Shown here one piece after another: positions 62,596 to 64,000 of a DNA stretch of 64,000 bases. The stretch's first letter is position 1, and every line of letters starts with the position of its first letter. The notes beneath the pieces were generated by a model. The model was given only the letters and a program-made list of their open reading frames with translations. It did no database searches and was not told the DNA's origin. Position numbers and translations under genes: made by a program. The stretch spans positions 3,224,001-3,288,000 of the forward strand of contig CM082579.2 in NCBI GenBank assembly GCA_040954595.2, given 5' to 3'. Source of the stretch: Balanoglossus misakiensis (taxonomy: Eukaryota > Hemichordata).

Positions 62596-62760
62596 GTGAA
62601 AAAGAAAAGCCTTGTACAGTTCTGCTGATGAATGATAATCTGCATGAACCGGACGAAGAATTCAGACTTGTCCTCGGAAACCCCGACAGTGACTCTGCAT
62701 TGGCAGCTAACATTGGACCTTTGAATGAAACTTTTGTCACAATCAAAGATGATGGCGACA
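62596..62760 (+). CDS. FREM2: FREM2 exon 10: second half of Calx-beta 4
   Basis: Acceptor TTTTCCAG|GTGAA after a 127-bp intron; donor GACA|GTAAGT. The 165-nt phase 1-1 exon encodes GEKEKPCTVLLMNDNLHEPD, EFRLVLGNPDSDS, NETFVTIKDDGD. NET is an N-glycosylation sequon. The split codon A|AA gives Lys. Confidence 0.95.
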
Positions 62761-62892
62761 GTAAGTGCTATTTCCAGTGATTGAAGACCATTGCTACAAT
62801 TGACTTACTATGATCTGTGGTGATGACTTTGCCAGAGCACCATCATAGCAATGTGTGTTTTGTAATCATGCTAATTTTTCCCCAACCCACAG

Positions 62893-63075
62893 AACCGATC
62901 ATCAAGTTTGAAAAGACGACGTTCACAGTGGTGGAACCCAAGAGCGAAGACGACGTTGGAATTGTCAGGATTCCAGTCATTCGCATGGGTGACACTTCTC
63001 AGACTTCCATCGTGAGAGTCCACACCAAGGATGGATCTGCCAAGAGTGGTGTTGACTATAACCCATTCTCACAAG
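62893..63075 (+). CDS. FREM2: FREM2 exon 11: first half of Calx-beta 5
   Basis: Acceptor AACCCACAG|AACCG after a 132-bp intron; donor CAAG|GTACGA. The 183-nt phase 1-1 exon encodes [55 protein letters not shown]. [17 protein letters not shown] is a clear Calx-beta signature and matches vertebrate FREM2. Confidence 0.96.
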
Positions 63076-63227
63076 GTACGAGTCATTGCCAGATAGTGTG
63101 CTTGTCTGGAATACAGCCAGAAAATTCACTCACTTTTAAACCTGATGGCAGTGTTGTGCTTACTAGTATTAAAAACCGGCACTTTAGGCAATCTTTTAAA
63201 CATAAAAGAATCATCCCTCTCTTACAG

Positions 63228-63358
63228 AGCTTGAGTTTGGCTTCAATGTGTCTCGGCACATCATTGAAGTGGAAGTCTTGTACGACCCAGAAGGAGGTGC
63301 CAGGGAATCCTTCACAGTCCATTTGAAAATGGATGAAAATATGATTGCAGAGACTCAG
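63228..63358 (+). CDS. FREM2: FREM2 exon 12: second half of Calx-beta 5
   Basis: Acceptor CTCTCTTACAG|AGCTT after a 152-bp intron; donor ACTCAG|GTAAGT. At 131 nt it is the only exon here that changes phase, entering in phase 1 and leaving in phase 0. It encodes [32 protein letters not shown] and DENMIAETQ. Confidence 0.95.
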
Positions 63359-63495
63359 GTAAGTCTCCAGACTATATCTGGTTGATCAAAGACGGATAAA
63401 CCACTATGCAGTGACAGAAGGGTTTACCCACCACAAGGTGACTTTTGAAGATTGTGAGAAACTTCAATGACAGTTTTATGTGTTTCTTTCCGCAG

Positions 63496-63648
63496 ATGGA
63501 TAAAGCGATTGTCTACATCACAGACACCGAGAGTAACGCTGATGTCACATTCCCCTCGCTTCCCGAAGTTGTTTCGCTGATAAACTACGACAATACAGAA
63601 AACAAACCTGATGCACCAATAACTGGTTATCCCCTTGTGTGTGTTACA
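63496..63648 (+). CDS. FREM2: FREM2 exon 13: end of Calx-beta 5 and post-Calx region
   Basis: Acceptor TTTCCGCAG|ATGGA after a 137-bp intron; donor GTTACA|GTGAGT. The 153-nt phase 0-0 exon encodes MDKAIVYITDTESNADVTFP, then PEVVSLINYD and TGYPLVCVT. The leading ATG is an internal Met. It links the last Calx-beta strand to the C-terminal ectodomain. Confidence 0.94.
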
Positions 63649-63770
63649 GTGAGTATGATGTTTTCTGAAATAGATGTTTTCTATCAACAGAATGTACATG
63701 TAGGTTAGAGTCAGTTTAATGTTATCGCATCAGCCTTAACTATTGTGAATATTATTTTGAACTTTTCCAG

Positions 63771-63947
63771 CCGTGTAACCCCAAGTACAGTGACTATGCC
63801 CAGACTGGATCACTGTGTTCATCACAGAACATCAACGACACATTGTCTCAGTTCAGGTGGAGAGTTTCAGCTCCAAGTTCAGCCAGCGGTGTCTCCAATC
63901 CTCTGAAAGACGTAGAAAGTGACACTTTCTTCACTTCCACCAAACAG
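63771..63947 (+). CDS. FREM2: FREM2 exon 14: C-terminal ectodomain (gene continues)
   Basis: Acceptor ACTTTTCCAG|CCGTG after a 122-bp intron; donor AAACAG|GTGAGA. The 177-nt phase 0-0 exon encodes PCNPKYSDYAQTGSLCSSQN, INDTLSQFRWRVSAP and SDTFFTSTKQ. Conserved cysteines and the CNPKYSDY motif match the vertebrate protein. The next 53 bases are the start of intron 14. Remaining exons, including the transmembrane part, lie beyond the window. Confidence 0.94.
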
Positions 63948-64000
63948 GTGAGACAAAAAAATTGCATTCCACACTCAGTTAATATGATGCTTTGCACTCA

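Larger units (their letters stand above)
2..63947 (+). other. FREM2: FREM2-like gene, 14 coding exons, partial at both ends
   Basis: Coding segments: 2-4655, 28107-28196, 52980-53126, 54821-55051, 55798-55926, 56058-56306, 61006-61155, 61906-62115, 62271-62468, 62596-62760, 62893-63075, 63228-63358, 63496-63648, 63771-63947. Joined, they total 6867 nt, exactly 2289 codons, with no stop. Every intron is GT-AG. Junctions after exons 1-11 are phase 1; those after exons 12 and 13 are phase 0. The translation follows vertebrate FREM2 collinearly from about residue 145-150, with no domain missing in between: N-terminal family region, 12 CSPG repeats, 5 Calx-beta domains, start of the C-terminal ectodomain. 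The FREM2 assignment rests on my recall of the vertebrate protein; FRAS1 is less likely because it carries VWC and furin-like repeats before the CSPG block. The product is expected to be a secreted or membrane-anchored basement-membrane protein. Signal peptide and transmembrane anchor fall outside the window. Confidence 0.93.

Overview
The window is animal genomic DNA carrying part of one multi-exon gene on the + strand. It encodes a large extracellular-matrix protein of the FRAS1/FREM family. Residue-level similarity, domain order (twelve CSPG repeats, then five Calx-beta domains) and exon joints point to FREM2; its sea urchin counterpart is the ECM3 matrix protein. Fourteen coding segments join in one frame through GT-AG junctions and give 2289 codons (6867 nt) without a stop. 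Both ends are cut by the window: the N-terminal roughly 145-150 residues with the signal peptide lie upstream, and the C-terminal part with the membrane anchor lies downstream. The protein is close to vertebrate FREM2, yet the introns look like those of a non-vertebrate genome: AT-rich, with scattered microsatellites, long poly(G)/poly(C) runs and short TTAA-flanked DNA elements. An invertebrate deuterostome (hemichordate, echinoderm or lancelet) is my best guess, but the species cannot be fixed from this window.

Layout. Positions 2-4655 are one giant exon with the family N-terminal region and CSPG repeats 1 to most of 12. Intron 1 (23.5 kb) leads to a 90-nt exon 2 (28107-28196) that completes CSPG 12. 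Intron 2 (24.8 kb) leads to exon 3 (52980-53126). Exons 3-14 (52980-63947) are mostly compact; they encode Calx-beta 1-5 and the start of the post-Calx region. Introns in this part are 122-155 bp or 0.7-4.7 kb.

The two giant introns hold no second gene that I can support. They contain two short inverted-repeat DNA elements (8663-9273 and 28924-29917), a 75-nt foldback hairpin close to exon 1, diverged tandem repeats, microsatellites, and several strikingly good matches to animal transcription-factor motifs: a heat-shock-element array, perfect DR1 and DR2 nuclear-receptor repeats, RFX X-box-like palindromes and CTCF-like cores. These motif calls come from reading the sequence only; function is inference.

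Biology. In vertebrates FREM2 forms a basement-membrane complex with FRAS1 and FREM1 that anchors epithelium to underlying tissue (Fraser syndrome when lost). The regular phase-1 exon structure, the very small exon 2 between two giant introns, and the CA-rich tract just after its donor are the most useful points for follow-up.
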